DNA from: Asaia bogorensis
GTDB lineage: Bacteria > Pseudomonadota > Alphaproteobacteria > Acetobacterales > Acetobacteraceae
NCBI GenBank assembly: GCA_945871455.1
Contig: CAMBXJ010000147.1
Span: 1-9,024 of the forward strand
Direction: 5' to 3'
Length of the DNA stretch: 9,024 bases
Part shown: positions 1-5,550 of the stretch, one piece after another
How the letters are laid out: each line of letters opens with the position of its first letter
Position numbering within the stretch: the stretch's first letter is position 1
Notes under the pieces: model-generated
What the model was told of the DNA's origin: nothing
The model's input: only the letters and a program-made list of their open reading frames with translations
Databases searched by the model: none
Position numbers and translations under genes: made by a program

Positions 1-630
1 TGCCTGACCGCCAACCTACCGGGACTGTTCTCGTCGCGGGAGGGGACGATTCCGGCGTCCGTCCCGTATGTGCGCCCGCCGAACCGCGAACCGAGGGATG
101 GGCTGCGCTTGCCGATGGGCCAAGGGCCAAATGGGGGGCATGACGCGGGGCGGCCCGGGGGTCTGAATGTGGACCTGAATGTGGGTCTGGTGTGGTCGGG
201 TGACGCGCGGCATCTGACCGACCACCTGCGGTCCATCCCGGCCAGCCGGTTTCTGCGCATCGCGGGCGTGAAGGGGGTTCGGTTCTACTGCCTGCAGAAC
301 CTGATCCGGCCGAGCGATATCCCGGCGTTGGAGGCCTGTCCGGCGGTGGATCGGATCGGGGAGCGGTTCGTCGATTTCGGGGACACGGCGTCGGTGGTGT
401 CTCAGTTGGACCTGATCATCACGGTCGATACATCGGTTGCGCATCTGGCGGGCGCGCTGGGCAAGAAGGTGTGGATTCTGCTGCCTCTGGCGCCCGACTG
501 GCGCTGGCTGACCGACCGAGCCGACAGCCCCTGGTATCCCACCGCTCGGCTGTTCCGTTGCGGGCCGGATGGGTGGGATCCGGTGCTGGCGCGGGTGGAG
601 ACGGCGTTGCGGGGGTTCGTTGGGTCGTAG
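1..630 (+). CDS. Family-9-type glycosyltransferase, C-terminal part (partial at 5' end)
   Basis: The reading frame is open from the first base and ends at TAG 628-630, so only the last 209 residues are visible. They look like the C-terminal half of the heptosyltransferase-like (GT9) domain often found behind TPR repeats in alphaproteobacteria. Numbering from the window edge, visible marks are LPGLF (6-10), the strand VGLVWSG (61-67), a DFGDTA stretch (125-130), the donor-binding-like segment ITVDTSVAHLAGALGK (140-155) and APDWRW (164-169) followed by SPWYPTARLF (176-185). Family knowledge suggests transfer of a sugar from a nucleotide-sugar donor to a protein or surface polysaccharide; the acceptor cannot be told. 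The N-terminal TPR part, if present, lies outside the window. Residues 26-60 are an unusually Gly/Pro/Arg-rich linker containing a 12-bp duplication. It converges on qor, with a 46-bp gap between the stop codons. Confidence 0.8.
   Translation, partial: CLTANLPGLFSSREGTIPASVPYVRPPNREPRDGLRLPMGQGPNGGHDAGRPGGLNVDLNVGLVWSGDARHLTDHLRSIPASRFLRIAGVKGVRFYCLQNLIRPSDIPALEACPAVDRIGERFVDFGDTASVVSQLDLIITVDTSVAHLAGALGKKVWILLPLAPDWRWLTDRADSPWYPTARLFRCGPDGWDPVLARVETALRGFVGS
163..186 (+). repeat. Two-copy 12-bp tandem duplication inside the glycosyltransferase gene
   Basis: The unit CTGAATGTGGAC is followed directly by CTGAATGTGGGT, which differs at the last two bases. It is in frame and encodes LNVD-LNVG just before the conserved VGLVW strand. 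It looks like a slippage duplication that the protein tolerates in its linker. The repeat is plain in the sequence; any meaning is uncertain. Confidence 0.6.
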
Positions 631-676
631 GGGAGGGGGAGGATTTTCTCCGCTTCCGCGATATGTGAGGGCTAAC

Positions 677-1648
677 TTACGGGATCAGAACCGTGCTGCC
701 CGTGGTCTGGCGGGCTTCCAGGGCGATATGTGCCTTGGCGGCGTCTTTCAGGGGGAAGGTCTGGTTCACCTGGATCTTCACCGCGCCCTTCGCCACCACG
801 TCGAACAGGTCGGCGGTCACGGTTTCCAGGTCGGACCGCTTGGCGGTGTATGTGGCCAGCGACGGGCGGGTCAGGAACAGGCTGCCCTTGGCCGCCAGAA
901 CCCCGATATCCACCGGCGGCACCGGCCCGGACGCGTTGCCGTAGCTGACCATCAGCCCCAGCGGCGCCAGGCAATCCAGGCTGGCGTTGAACGTATCCTT
1001 GCCGACGCTGTCATACACGACCGGCACCATGGCGCCGCCCGTGATGCGCTTCACGTCCGCCACCAGGCTCCCATAACCGACCACCGTATGGGCGGCGCCA
1101 TTGGCGCGAGCGAGCGCGGCCTTGTCCTCGCTGGACACGACGCCGATGACGGTGGCGCCCAGATGCTTGGCCCACTGGCACATGATCAGGCCGACGCCCC
1201 CAGCCGCGGCGTGGACGACGATCGGGTCGCCCGGCTTCACGTGATAGGTGCGACGCAGCAGATACTGCGCCGTCATGCCTTGCAGCATCATCGCCGCGCC
1301 GGTTTCGAAGCTGATCGCGTCTGGCAGCTTCACCAAGCGGTCGGCTGCGATCACACGCTCGGTCGCGTAGCCGCCGATCGGGCCGGCATAGGCCACGCGG
1401 TCGCCCACCGCCACGCTGGTGACATTCGCCCCGATCGCCAGGACGGTGCCCGCGCCTTCCTGACCGATGATCAGCGGCATGTTGGGGGCTTTGTAGAGGC
1501 CGGTCCGGAAATACACGTCGATGTAGTTCAGGCCGACCGCGCCATGCTTGATCAATGCCTCGCCGGGACCGGGCTCGGGGGTGGGCAGGTCTTCCCACTT
1601 CATCACCTCTGGGCCGCCATTGGTGTGGATGCGGATGGCGTGTGTCAT
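677..1648 (-). CDS. qor: NADPH:quinone oxidoreductase (zinc-independent, QOR type)
   Basis: This 323-residue protein belongs to the medium-chain dehydrogenase/reductase superfamily and closely resembles E. coli Qor. Shared segments include HGGPEV-like GGPEV (11-15), NYIDVYFRTGLY (41-52), the nucleotide-binding loop HAAAGGVGLI (146-155) with CQWAK (157-161), VVYDSVG (210-216), SLDCLAPLGLMVSYGN (223-238), KGSLFLTRPSL (254-264) and the C-terminal STVLIP. The position of the catalytic-zinc cysteine in alcohol dehydrogenases is occupied by N41, as expected for the zinc-free quinone reductases. It should reduce quinones, or enones, with NADPH in the cytosol. The ATG at 1648 has GGAG at 1655-1658 with a 6-nt spacer, which supports this start. 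It lies downstream of ogt on the same strand, separated by 155 bp that contain a tandem repeat, so co-transcription is possible but not shown. Confidence 0.93.
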   Translation of the reverse strand: MTHAIRIHTNGGPEVMKWEDLPTPEPGPGEALIKHGAVGLNYIDVYFRTGLYKAPNMPLIIGQEGAGTVLAIGANVTSVAVGDRVAYAGPIGGYATERVIAADRLVKLPDAISFETGAAMMLQGMTAQYLLRRTYHVKPGDPIVVHAAAGGVGLIMCQWAKHLGATVIGVVSSEDKAALARANGAAHTVVGYGSLVADVKRITGGAMVPVVYDSVGKDTFNASLDCLAPLGLMVSYGNASGPVPPVDIGVLAAKGSLFLTRPSLATYTAKRSDLETVTADLFDVVAKGAVKIQVNQTFPLKDAAKAHIALEARQTTGSTVLIP

Positions 1649-1701
1649 GTCAGTCTCCGTGATGGACGTGGTCGAGGTCGATGGGTCGGGAGGACCGTGC
1701 G

Positions 1702-1771
1702 GGGATCGCCCCCGGGGATGCCCCCGGGGATGCCCCCGAGAAAAGCCCCCGGGGATGCCCCCGAGGGATGG
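1702..1771. repeat. Imperfect 12-bp tandem array between ogt and qor
   Basis: The unit GGGATGCCCCCG is perfect at 1715-1726, 1727-1738 and 1752-1763. A 13-bp variant with an extra C sits at 1702-1714. A degenerate copy at 1739-1751 keeps only the GCCCCCG half, and a partial copy at 1764-1771 closes the array. Each junction makes CCCCCGGGG, which is self-complementary, so either strand could fold into GC hairpins. It lies 3' of ogt and 5' of qor (both minus strand), about 54 bases upstream of the qor start. It could attenuate read-through or be a neutral slippage product. There are no spacers, so it is not a CRISPR array. Confidence 0.85.
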
Positions 1772-1803
1772 TCATGGCGAATAGGGGCGCACCCGACATC
1801 GGG

Positions 1804-2259
1804 TCAGATCAACAAGGACGAGGGGTTCTCCAGGGCAAGGAGCCAGCGCTTCGTGGGAAGCCCATCGCCGCCCGAGTAGCCTCCTATGGATGTGCTGGCA
1901 ATGACCCGGTGGCAGGGGATGATCAGCGGGATCGGATTGGACCCGTTCGCCTGCCCGACGGAACGCGGACTGCCACCGGCGGCGGCGGCGATATCGCGAT
2001 AGGATCGGGTCTCGCCATACGGGATGTCGCACAAAGCGCGCCAGACCTTCTGTCGATACGGCGTTCCGACCGGCGCCAGGGGCAGGTCGAACGCCTGCAA
2101 TACCCCATCGAAATAGGCTTCAAGCTGGTCCCCGGCCCGTAGCAGCAAGGGGGTGTCGTGCTGCTCGCCGGTCCAGCCCCAGTCCAGGGCGACGATGGCC
2201 CCGTCCTCCTCGAACACGGTGATGTCCCCGACGGGGCTATGGAAGGATCGTTGTGCCAC
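1804..2259 (-). CDS. ogt: Methylated-DNA--protein-cysteine methyltransferase (O6-alkylguanine repair)
   Basis: With the GTG start at 2259 the protein has 151 residues, typical for Ogt. It removes the methyl group from O6-methylguanine (and O4-methylthymine) by transferring it irreversibly to its own cysteine. The active-site motif is IIPCHRVIA with acceptor Cys116. It is preceded by the family signature around VGQANGSNP (101-109), with Tyr/Arg of the YGETRSYRDIA helix-turn-helix (81-91) that binds DNA and flips the base, and followed by GGYSGG (126-131). The N-terminal SPVGDITVFEEDG (8-20) is the usual domain start. An open frame continues upstream to 2448 but the extra 63 residues do not look like any family member and include the 12-bp array. 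The GTG has GGAG at 2264-2267, with a rather short 4-nt spacer. There is no Ada-type N-terminal domain, so no self-regulation of the Ada kind is expected. Confidence 0.92.
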   Translation of the reverse strand: MAQRSFHSPVGDITVFEEDGAIVALDWGWTGEQHDTPLLLRAGDQLEAYFDGVLQAFDLPLAPVGTPYRQKVWRALCDIPYGETRSYRDIAAAAGGSPRSVGQANGSNPIPLIIPCHRVIASTSIGGYSGGDGLPTKRWLLALENPSSLLI

Positions 2260-2263
2260 GGTG

Positions 2264-2267
2264 CTCC
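2264..2267 (-). promoter_or_regulatory. Ribosome binding site deciding the ogt GTG start
   Basis: Read on the minus strand, GGAG is followed by CACC and then GTG (2259-2257). The 4-nt spacer is short but usable. It fits the conserved start of the Ogt domain, whereas the longest-frame start at 2448 adds sequence without family resemblance. Confidence 0.5.
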
Positions 2268-2317
2268 GGCTTGCTGTGGGTGGCTGATGGCAACGCCGGC
2301 GACGGGCTGTGTCAAGG

Positions 2318-2365
2318 GTGCACCGCATCGTGCACCGCATCGTGCACTGCGTCGTGCACTGCGTC
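2318..2365. repeat. Four-copy 12-bp tandem array upstream of ogt
   Basis: Two copies of GTGCACCGCATC (2318-2329, 2330-2341) are followed by two copies of GTGCACTGCGTC (2342-2353, 2354-2365), then a decayed GTTCG. The 2+2 arrangement suggests an older divergence followed by duplication of each variant. Every unit carries the palindrome GTGCAC, placed exactly 12 bp apart. It lies 59 bases upstream of the ogt start, in its likely 5' leader or promoter region. Were the longer ogt frame translated, it would encode a Cys-every-fourth-residue peptide of the T-T/M-Q/R-C type. There are no spacers. Confidence 0.9.
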
Positions 2366-2564
2366 GTTCGATCGGCACGAAATTGGTTGGCGTTAGTAAC
2401 TCGTTCATACCTGATGTCCCACTGTGGCTTACTCGGATGCAGGCGCATCCCGCACCGGTAGGACGCTGGTCATGAATCTGTCTTGGACCGCATGCGTTGG
2501 CGACCCAACGTTCCCGACCATTCGCCCCCCCCGCATGGGCCCATCACCCGCCCCCAACCGGCGC

Positions 2565-2569
2565 GAGGA
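2565..2569 (+). promoter_or_regulatory. Ribosome binding site deciding the PAS-GGDEF-EAL start
   Basis: GAGGA is followed by a 6-nt spacer (2570-2575) and ATG 2576. This is a near-ideal site. The upstream in-frame ATG at 2483 has no comparable site, and the 31 residues it would add are proline/arginine-rich. Confidence 0.7.
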
Positions 2570-2575
2570 CCTCTG

Positions 2576-4387
2576 ATGCTCGGCCTACCGATGGTTCTGA
2601 TCCTCCTGGCGACCGCGGGGTGGGGCGCAGCCGGCCTGTGTTGGTTGCTGCTATCGCGCCGCGTCGGACGATTGCGGGGCGATATCAATCACGGCGCGTG
2701 GGTGCTGGCAGAGGCGAGGGCCGAGCAGACGGACCGGCAGGCGATGTCGCGGATGGTGCTGGACCATAGCTCCGACGTGATTGTGCGCATGGACCGGCAG
2801 CGGCAACCGGACTTCATCTCTCCCGCCTGCCAGGATGTGTTCGGGATGGAGGCATCGGCCCTTCTGGGCGATACGGTGGAGGACCGGACGGGACTGCACC
2901 TGGCGCTTAGCCGCATCGACACCGCGGAACTGGGACAGGAAACCACATGGGCGCTGCGGCACGCCAATGGATCTCCGGTGTGGATAGAGGCGCGGTTGCG
3001 CGACCTGGCGCCGCATCGTGGCATTGTCGCCGTGCTGCGGGACCACACGAAGCACCGGCGGGCGGAAGACACGCTGACCGATGCGATGAAGCATCTGACG
3101 CGCGCCGCGATGCAGGATCCGCTGACCGGCCTGCCGAACAGAACCTGCTTCCTGGAAACGACCGAACGAATGCTCGCGGCGGCGGCTCCCTGTGCTGTCC
3201 TGTTCATCGATCTGGATGGGTTCAAGGCCGTCAATGACGTGCACGGACATCCGGTCGGGGACACCATGCTGCGGGAGATCGGCTCCCGCCTGGCTCGTGA
3301 ATTGGCCAATGAGCCGATTGTCGCGCGGCTCGGCGCCGACGAATTCGCCGCCGTGCTTCGGGTCACGGACGACGACACCGGCATCGCGGCCCGGGCGCGG
3401 GATGTCCTGCGGGTGCTGTCGGACCCGATCCAGGTCGGCGCCATGACGCTGGATGTCAGCGCCGCGATCGGCATATCCGTCGGTCCGCGCGACGGGACGG
3501 ACGCGACCTCCATCCTGCGGACGGCGGACATTGCCATGGCCTATGCAAAGGCAGAGGGCGGCGGGTGCTATCGGTTCTTCGAGCGGCGCATGAGCGAGGA
3601 CCTGATGCGGTCCACGGAATTGAAGGGCGAATTGCGCGGTGCGATCGAAGCCGGGGAGATCGTGCCGTATTTCCAGCCGTTGGTGCGGTTGGACAATACA
3701 ACCATTGTCGGGTTCGAAGTATTGGCGCGCTGGGAACACCCGGTGCACGGGCTGCTGCCACCCGCTCAGTTCCTGGATTTGGTAGAGGAGGCGGGCGTTT
3801 CGGCGGCGATGTTCGGGGCTATTCTGTCCGCCGCGTGCGCCGCCGCGCGTGACTGGCCGGCGGAACTCCGGTTCTCGGTCAATATCTCGCCGCATGAATT
3901 GCAGGACGAGTCGCTGCCGGAGGATGTGCGCCAAATCCTGGAGCGGCACGGAATGGACGGCACCCGCCTGGAAATCGAAATCACCGAGAACGCGCTGATC
4001 CATGATTCTCGGATCGCCCGGGGGGTCGTCGATGCGTTGCGGGAACAGGGTGTGTCGGTGGCGCTGGACGATTTCGGAACTGGATTTTCCAGCCTGTATC
4101 ACTTGCGGGAACTGCCATTCGACAAGTTGAAAATCGACAAATCCTTCATGCGGGCGCTGGATACCGATGCGGACAGCGCGCGTTACGTGGCGGCCATCAT
4201 CGGCCTGGGGCACGCGCTAGGCCTGGAACTGACGGCGGAGGGTATAGAGGACGAAGCGACCATGCTCCGCCTGCGCGAACTGGGCTGCACCTTTGGGCAG
4301 GGGTATCTGTTCGGCCGCCCTACACCCGCATCAGGGGCCGCGGCCTTGCTTTATGGGGGCGGTGTCAAGGCGCTGGCCGCGGAGTAG
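2576..4387 (+). CDS. Membrane-anchored PAS-GGDEF-EAL protein, probable c-di-GMP phosphodiesterase
   Basis: From ATG 2576 the product has 603 residues. One hydrophobic helix (about 4-26) anchors it to the inner membrane, with no periplasmic domain visible. A PAS-like domain follows (about 56-165, starting VLDHSSDVIVRMD), then a GGDEF domain (about 175-335) with DPLTGLPNR (181-189) and FIDLDGFKAVND (210-221). The signature is GADEF (253-257), not GGDEF, and no RxxD inhibitory site lies just before it, so cyclase activity is doubtful. The EAL domain (about 350-590) starts with EVL (381-383). It has the full expected set of metal and catalytic residues: N436, E468, D498-D499 in DDFGTGFSS, K519, E555 and Q575, at spacings matching known active EAL enzymes. 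I infer hydrolysis of c-di-GMP to pGpG, tuned by the PAS domain and possibly by GTP binding to the GADEF site. It is monocistronic, divergent from ogt. Confidence 0.93.
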   Translation: MLGLPMVLILLATAGWGAAGLCWLLLSRRVGRLRGDINHGAWVLAEARAEQTDRQAMSRMVLDHSSDVIVRMDRQRQPDFISPACQDVFGMEASALLGDTVEDRTGLHLALSRIDTAELGQETTWALRHANGSPVWIEARLRDLAPHRGIVAVLRDHTKHRRAEDTLTDAMKHLTRAAMQDPLTGLPNRTCFLETTERMLAAAAPCAVLFIDLDGFKAVNDVHGHPVGDTMLREIGSRLARELANEPIVARLGADEFAAVLRVTDDDTGIAARARDVLRVLSDPIQVGAMTLDVSAAIGISVGPRDGTDATSILRTADIAMAYAKAEGGGCYRFFERRMSEDLMRSTELKGELRGAIEAGEIVPYFQPLVRLDNTTIVGFEVLARWEHPVHGLLPPAQFLDLVEEAGVSAAMFGAILSAACAAARDWPAELRFSVNISPHELQDESLPEDVRQILERHGMDGTRLEIEITENALIHDSRIARGVVDALREQGVSVALDDFGTGFSSLYHLRELPFDKLKIDKSFMRALDTDADSARYVAAIIGLGHALGLELTAEGIEDEATMLRLRELGCTFGQGYLFGRPTPASGAAALLYGGGVKALAAE

Positions 4388-4444
4388 GCTGTTGCGATGA
4401 CCGGCCCGTGCTTCCGCCCGCTCGCCATCGCACAGAGGGCAAGA

Positions 4445-4473
4445 TTGCCACCACCCGACTGAATTGCTAGCTT
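4445..4473 (+). promoter_or_regulatory. Possible sigma-70-type promoter for the dioxygenase gene
   Basis: TTGCCA (4445-4450) matches five of six -35 consensus bases. TAGCTT (4468-4473) matches three of six -10 bases, and the spacer is exactly 17 bp. Transcription would begin near 4480, just before the leader hairpins. The -10 is weak, so this is a tentative call. Confidence 0.3.
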
Positions 4474-4486
4474 CTCAAAGCGATAA

Positions 4487-4501
4487 GCCGTTCATAGCGG
4501 C
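4487..4501 (+). promoter_or_regulatory. Small leader hairpin upstream of the dioxygenase gene
   Basis: GCCGT (4487-4491) can pair with GCGGC (4497-4501): four Watson-Crick pairs and one G-U, with a 5-nt loop. It precedes the larger nested inverted repeat by 12 bases and would be near the 5' end of the transcript if the promoter at 4445-4473 is right. Alone it is short enough to be chance. Confidence 0.3.
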
Positions 4502-4513
4502 AAGAAGTCATAA

Positions 4514-4558
4514 GGAACCAAGAGGTGCCGGCTTAAGCCTCCCCTTGGTTCCCGGAGG
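4514..4558 (+). promoter_or_regulatory. Nested inverted repeat abutting the dioxygenase Shine-Dalgarno site
   Basis: GGAACCAAG (4514-4522) and CTTGGTTCC (4544-4552) form a perfect 9-bp inverted repeat with a 21-base loop. The loop contains the 10-bp palindrome GGCTTAAGCC (4530-4539), almost concentric with the outer repeat. Inside the stem AGG (4523-4525) could also pair with CCT (4538-4540). The Shine-Dalgarno run GGAGGA (4554-4559) starts one base after the outer stem. CCTCC (4538-4542) is exactly complementary to GGAGG (4554-4558) and could mask it through an 11-base loop. Both pairings together would need a pseudoknot with one base spanning a 9-bp helix, so they are likely exclusive. It may be an RNA switch, a DNA operator, or both. 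Confidence 0.5.
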
Positions 4559-4566
4559 ATGCAGCC

Positions 4567-5433
4567 ATGTCAGTCAGCCTGGAATCTCGCCCCGTCGCCG
4601 AGCAGGACTTTACCATCAACGCGCTGTCGCCTCGTCTGGCGGCGGAGGTTGTCGGCTTGGACCTGCGCCGCCCGCTCCGCCCATCGGTCCGTCAGGCCGT
4701 GTATGACGCATTCGTGCGGTACCATATCCTGTGCTTTCGCGATCAGACCCTGACCCCTGATGAGCAGATCGCGTTTACCGAGCAATTCGGCACGTTGGAA
4801 CGCCACACATTGCGCAATCGCGGTACCGGCAATCCGCTGGTCCATACTGTCACCAACCTGGACGCGAGCGGTAAGCCCAGCGGGAAAGTGGCATCCACGC
4901 GGTGGCACACCGACAAGTCGTTCCGGGAATTGCCGTCGATGGCGACGATTCTGCACGCGATCGCGATGCCTCCGGAGGGTGGCGATACCCTGTTTGCCGA
5001 TATGGAAGCCGCCTACGACGCGCTTCCCGTCGATCGGAAAGCCGCGCTGGATGGTGTGCGGGTCGTTCATAGCTGGGAATTGTCGCTGGCCAAGAACGGC
5101 ATTACGATCTCGCGGGAGGAGGCCGCCGATGCCCCGCCGATGGCGCATCCCCTGGTGCGCGTCCATCCGGACACCGGCCGCCGCAGCCTGTTCATGGGCG
5201 AGCACGCGTCCCATTTCGATGGTCGTCCGATGGAAGAAGGCCGAGCGGCGCTGGCTGAACTGGAGGCGCATGCGACAGGGGAGGCGTTTCTGTACCGCCA
5301 CCATTGGCGGCCGGGCGACATGCTGATGTGGGACAATCGGTGCCTGCTGCATCGCGCGGACCCGAACTTCGATGCGGCCTTTCATCCTCGGGTGTTGCAT
5401 CGCACTTGCTTGCGCGGCACGACACCGGCCTGA
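4567..5433 (+). CDS. TauD/TfdA-family Fe(II)/2-oxoglutarate-dependent dioxygenase
   Basis: This 288-residue cytosolic enzyme has the normal family length. The iron-binding facial triad is visible as H114 and D116 in RWHTDKSF and H262 in LLHRADP. R275 and R279 near the C-terminus are the candidates for binding the 2-oxoglutarate carboxylate. The opening LSPRLAAEVVGLDL (20-33) and FRDQTLTPDEQIAFTEQFG (57-75) are typical of the family. The reaction is hydroxylation of a substrate coupled to conversion of 2-oxoglutarate and O2 to succinate and CO2, often releasing sulfite, an alcohol or an amine. WHTDKSF is closer to the TfdA side than to taurine dioxygenase, but the substrate cannot be read from sequence. 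ATG 4567 has GGAGGA at 4554-4559 with a 7-nt spacer. It is followed after 117 bp by an amidohydrolase on the same strand, a likely functional partner. Confidence 0.92.
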   Translation: MSVSLESRPVAEQDFTINALSPRLAAEVVGLDLRRPLRPSVRQAVYDAFVRYHILCFRDQTLTPDEQIAFTEQFGTLERHTLRNRGTGNPLVHTVTNLDASGKPSGKVASTRWHTDKSFRELPSMATILHAIAMPPEGGDTLFADMEAAYDALPVDRKAALDGVRVVHSWELSLAKNGITISREEAADAPPMAHPLVRVHPDTGRRSLFMGEHASHFDGRPMEEGRAALAELEAHATGEAFLYRHHWRPGDMLMWDNRCLLHRADPNFDAAFHPRVLHRTCLRGTTPA

Positions 5434-5440
5434 TCGGACG

Positions 5441-5452
5441 TCGTCGCGACGA
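5441..5452. repeat. 12-bp perfect palindrome after the dioxygenase stop codon
   Basis: TCGTCGCGACGA is a perfect palindrome seven bases after the stop. It has no loop-sized centre and no T-run, so it does not look like an intrinsic terminator. It could be a protein-binding site ahead of the amidohydrolase gene, or chance in GC-rich DNA. Confidence 0.3.
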
Positions 5453-5550
5453 GCCCACGGCCATCGATCGGTCGACGGGGCCAAGACTTGACCCTGGCGT
5501 GTTCCGGGTTTCCGATACGTGCCAGCGAATGACGGTAACGGGAGAGAATT

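Larger units (their letters stand above)
2260..2575. other. Intergenic region between divergent ogt and PAS-GGDEF-EAL genes
   Basis: This 316-bp gap should hold promoters for both flanking genes. It contains the 12-bp array at 2318-2365. On the plus strand TTGGTT (2383-2388) and CATACC (2406-2411) are 17 bp apart, a weak sigma-70-like pair that I do not call. A C-rich, proline-like stretch covers about 2520-2560. Open frames run through it on both strands (minus to 2448, plus from 2483), but both extensions look non-coding. I see no clear operator or small gene. Confidence 0.5.

Noticed and set aside
631..676. Terminator from GGAG and CTCC around GATTTT between the convergent first two genes
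   Set aside because: Only a 4-bp stem; chance level.
569..1879. A 436-codon plus-strand open frame across the qor gene
   Set aside because: It is antisense to a clearly recognisable quinone reductase, is rich in His/Arg/Gly/Asp as expected of a complementary frame in GC-rich DNA, and shows no domain.
1702..2365. CRISPR array
   Set aside because: The repeats are contiguous 12-bp units with no unique spacers and no cas genes nearby.
2260..2448. N-terminal extension of ogt by 63 codons
   Set aside because: The extra residues include the tandem array and an Arg-rich stretch, match nothing in the Ogt family, and an internal GTG with GGAG fits the conserved domain start.
2483..2575. Upstream ATG for the PAS-GGDEF-EAL protein
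   Set aside because: It would put a Pro/Arg-rich 31-residue stretch before the membrane helix, and the ATG at 2576 has a near-ideal GAGGA site.
2651..4213. A 520-codon minus-strand open frame inside the PAS-GGDEF-EAL gene
   Set aside because: Antisense shadow of a strongly supported gene, with Arg/His/Gln-rich low-information sequence and no recognisable family.
4393..4432. Terminator for the PAS-GGDEF-EAL gene from TGCGATG (4393-4399) and CATCGCA (4426-4432)
   Set aside because: The 26-base loop is large and no T-run follows, so it is too weak to call.
5488..5519. Promoter for the amidohydrolase from TTGACC (5488-5493) and GATACG (5514-5519)
   Set aside because: The 20-bp spacer is too long for a normal sigma-70 promoter and the -10 match is poor; read-through from the dioxygenase is at least as likely.
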